Shown here: positions 19,807 through 20,629 of the stretch, one piece after another
How positions within the stretch are numbered: position 1 is the stretch's first letter
Layout of the letters: each line of letters begins with the position of its first letter
Assembly: GCA_046566065.1 (NCBI GenBank)
Contig: JBKHXK010000039.1
Location: 1 to 20,629 of the forward strand
Length of the DNA stretch: 20,629 nt
Direction of reading: 5' to 3'
DNA from: MB1-2 sp046566065
GTDB lineage: Bacteria; Actinomycetota; CADDZG01; WHSQ01
Position numbers and translations under genes: made by a program
The notes under the pieces: model-generated
The model's database searches: none
The model's input: only the letters and a program-made list of their open reading frames with translations
What the model was told of the DNA's origin: nothing

Positions 19807-20629
19807 TTAAACGATCACTCGCATGATCTCTTCGATCGAGGTCAGACCTTGTCGAACCTTCTCCATGCCGTCGTCGCGCAGGAAAGCCATCCCCTGCGTG
19901 GCCGAGATCCTGGCGACCTCGTCCGACGACTTCCTTTCCACAGTTGCTCTCTCGATCTCTTCCGTGATCGTCATGACCTCGTGTACCGCCATACGACCGC
20001 GATATCCCGTCTTTCCGCAAGAGGTGCAACCCACGGGGCGATACAGCTTCGGCGGCTCCTCGGTCTCGGGGTCGAAGGGGAATCGTGCGTGCAGCAACTC
20101 CTCCTCGGTCGGCACGTACGGCTCCTTGCACCGCTCGCAGAGCTTCCTGGCGAGACGCTGGGCAAGCACCGAGTCCAGAGCCGAGGAGACCAGGAACGGC
20201 TCGATGCCCATCTCGGTGAGCCGGGTGACGGCCGAGGCCGAGTCGTTCGTGTGCAGGGTCGACAGCACGAGGTGACCGGTGAGGGCGGCCTCGACCGCGA
20301 TCTGAGCGGTCTCGCGGTCACGGATCTCACCGATGAGAACGATGTCGGGGTCGGCACGCAGGATCGAGCGAAGAGCGGCGGCGAAGGTCAGCCCCGCCTT
20401 CGGGTTCACCTGGATCTGGTTGACGCCGGGGAGCCGGTACTCGACCGGGTCCTCCACCGTGATGATGTTCACGTGCGGCTGATTCAGGATGTTCAGGGTC
20501 GCGTAGAGCGTCGTCGACTTACCCGATCCCGTAGGGCCGGTGACCAGGATCATCCCGTACGGCTTCTTGTACGAGTCCTGGAAACGGCGGAAGTTCTCGG
20601 GCTGGAACCCCAGGTCCTGCAGCTGCAGG
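19807..20629 (-). CDS. pilB: Type IV pilus assembly ATPase PilB, C-terminal part (cut by window edge)
   Basis: The extension motor of the pilus; only the carboxyl-terminal 274 or so codons are present and the 5' end lies beyond the right edge. The visible reading starts LQDLGFQPENFRRFQDSYKK and goes on to PYGMILVTGPTGSGKSTTL (Walker A), ITVEDPVEYRLPGVNQIQVN (acidic box), FAAALRSILRADPDIVLIGEIRD (Walker B) and TGHLVLSTLHTNDSASAVTRL (His box). The tetracysteine zinc motif, LCERC and CTSCGKTGYRG, marks it as GspE/PilB and not PilT. It closes GLTSIEEIMRVIV. It is followed by pilT after 14 bases. The missing part should hold the amino-terminal domains. The internal ATG at 20553 is not the true start because coding sequence runs through it. 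Confidence 0.96.
   Translation of the reverse strand, partial: LQLQDLGFQPENFRRFQDSYKKPYGMILVTGPTGSGKSTTLYATLNILNQPHVNIITVEDPVEYRLPGVNQIQVNPKAGLTFAAALRSILRADPDIVLIGEIRDRETAQIAVEAALTGHLVLSTLHTNDSASAVTRLTEMGIEPFLVSSALDSVLAQRLARKLCERCKEPYVPTEEELLHARFPFDPETEEPPKLYRPVGCTSCGKTGYRGRMAVHEVMTITEEIERATVERKSSDEVARISATQGMAFLRDDGMEKVRQGLTSIEEIMRVIV

Noticed and set aside
19793..20131. In-frame extension of pilT upstream of the ATG at 19792
   Set aside because: It runs inside pilB in another frame, and pilB carries the conserved zinc and His-box motifs there.

Overview
The window looks like a chromosomal segment of a GC-rich, deep-branching actinobacterium (Actinomycetota). Two things suggest this. The order aroC - shikimate kinase/aroB - aroQ - pepQ-type peptidase - efp - nusB, with pyrR-pyrB nearby, is a known actinobacterial neighbourhood. 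It is joined to a type IV pilus (T4P) locus of the kind seen in basal Actinobacteria, with no secretin gene in view. GTG and TTG starts and 4-base stop/start overlaps are frequent. No tRNA, rRNA, CRISPR array or insertion sequence was seen. The species cannot be named from sequence alone.

Layout, in the direction of transcription (nearly all minus strand, right to left). (1) 20629-17272: pilB (5' end cut by the window), pilT, pilC, i.e. the assembly ATPase, retraction ATPase and platform protein. (2) 17271-16523: pilA, the major pilin. Its leader carries a clear GEMM-I (cyclic-di-GMP-I) riboswitch and a candidate sigma-28/WhiG-type promoter, and a long hairpin follows the gene. (3) 16400-11634: a minor-pilin operon (GspH/FimT-like, an oversized PilV-like, a PilW-like and a PilX/GspK-like protein). 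Its promoter motif has the same spacing as that of pilA, and it ends at a bidirectional terminator. (4) 11519-2906: a small AlpA/excisionase-type HTH gene, then pilM, pilN, pilO and a PilP-like gene, running with almost no gaps into aroC, fused aroK-aroB, aroQ, an M24 peptidase, efp and nusB. (5) 851-2950, plus strand: a lone large membrane protein of the PTPS-related (PF10131) type. (6) 831-1: pyrR and the start of pyrB, behind a PyrR-binding attenuator leader.

How it fits together: PilB/PilT drive extension and retraction through PilC; PilM-PilN-PilO-PilP-like form the inner alignment complex; PilA is the fibre and the four minor prepilins are likely the tip/initiation complex. Housekeeping shikimate and translation genes sit downstream of pilMNOP, recalling the pilMNOPQ-aroK-aroB linkage of Proteobacteria. 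Prepilin peptidase and any secretin are not in the window.

The most notable find is regulatory. Both pilin transcription units carry TCAAGG-N14-GCCGAT, resembling sigma-28/WhiG promoters. WhiG is held by the c-di-GMP-dependent anti-sigma RsiG in Actinobacteria, and that switch has been reported to control T4P in Rubrobacter. Here a c-di-GMP riboswitch is added to the pilA message, so the second messenger may act twice on one gene.
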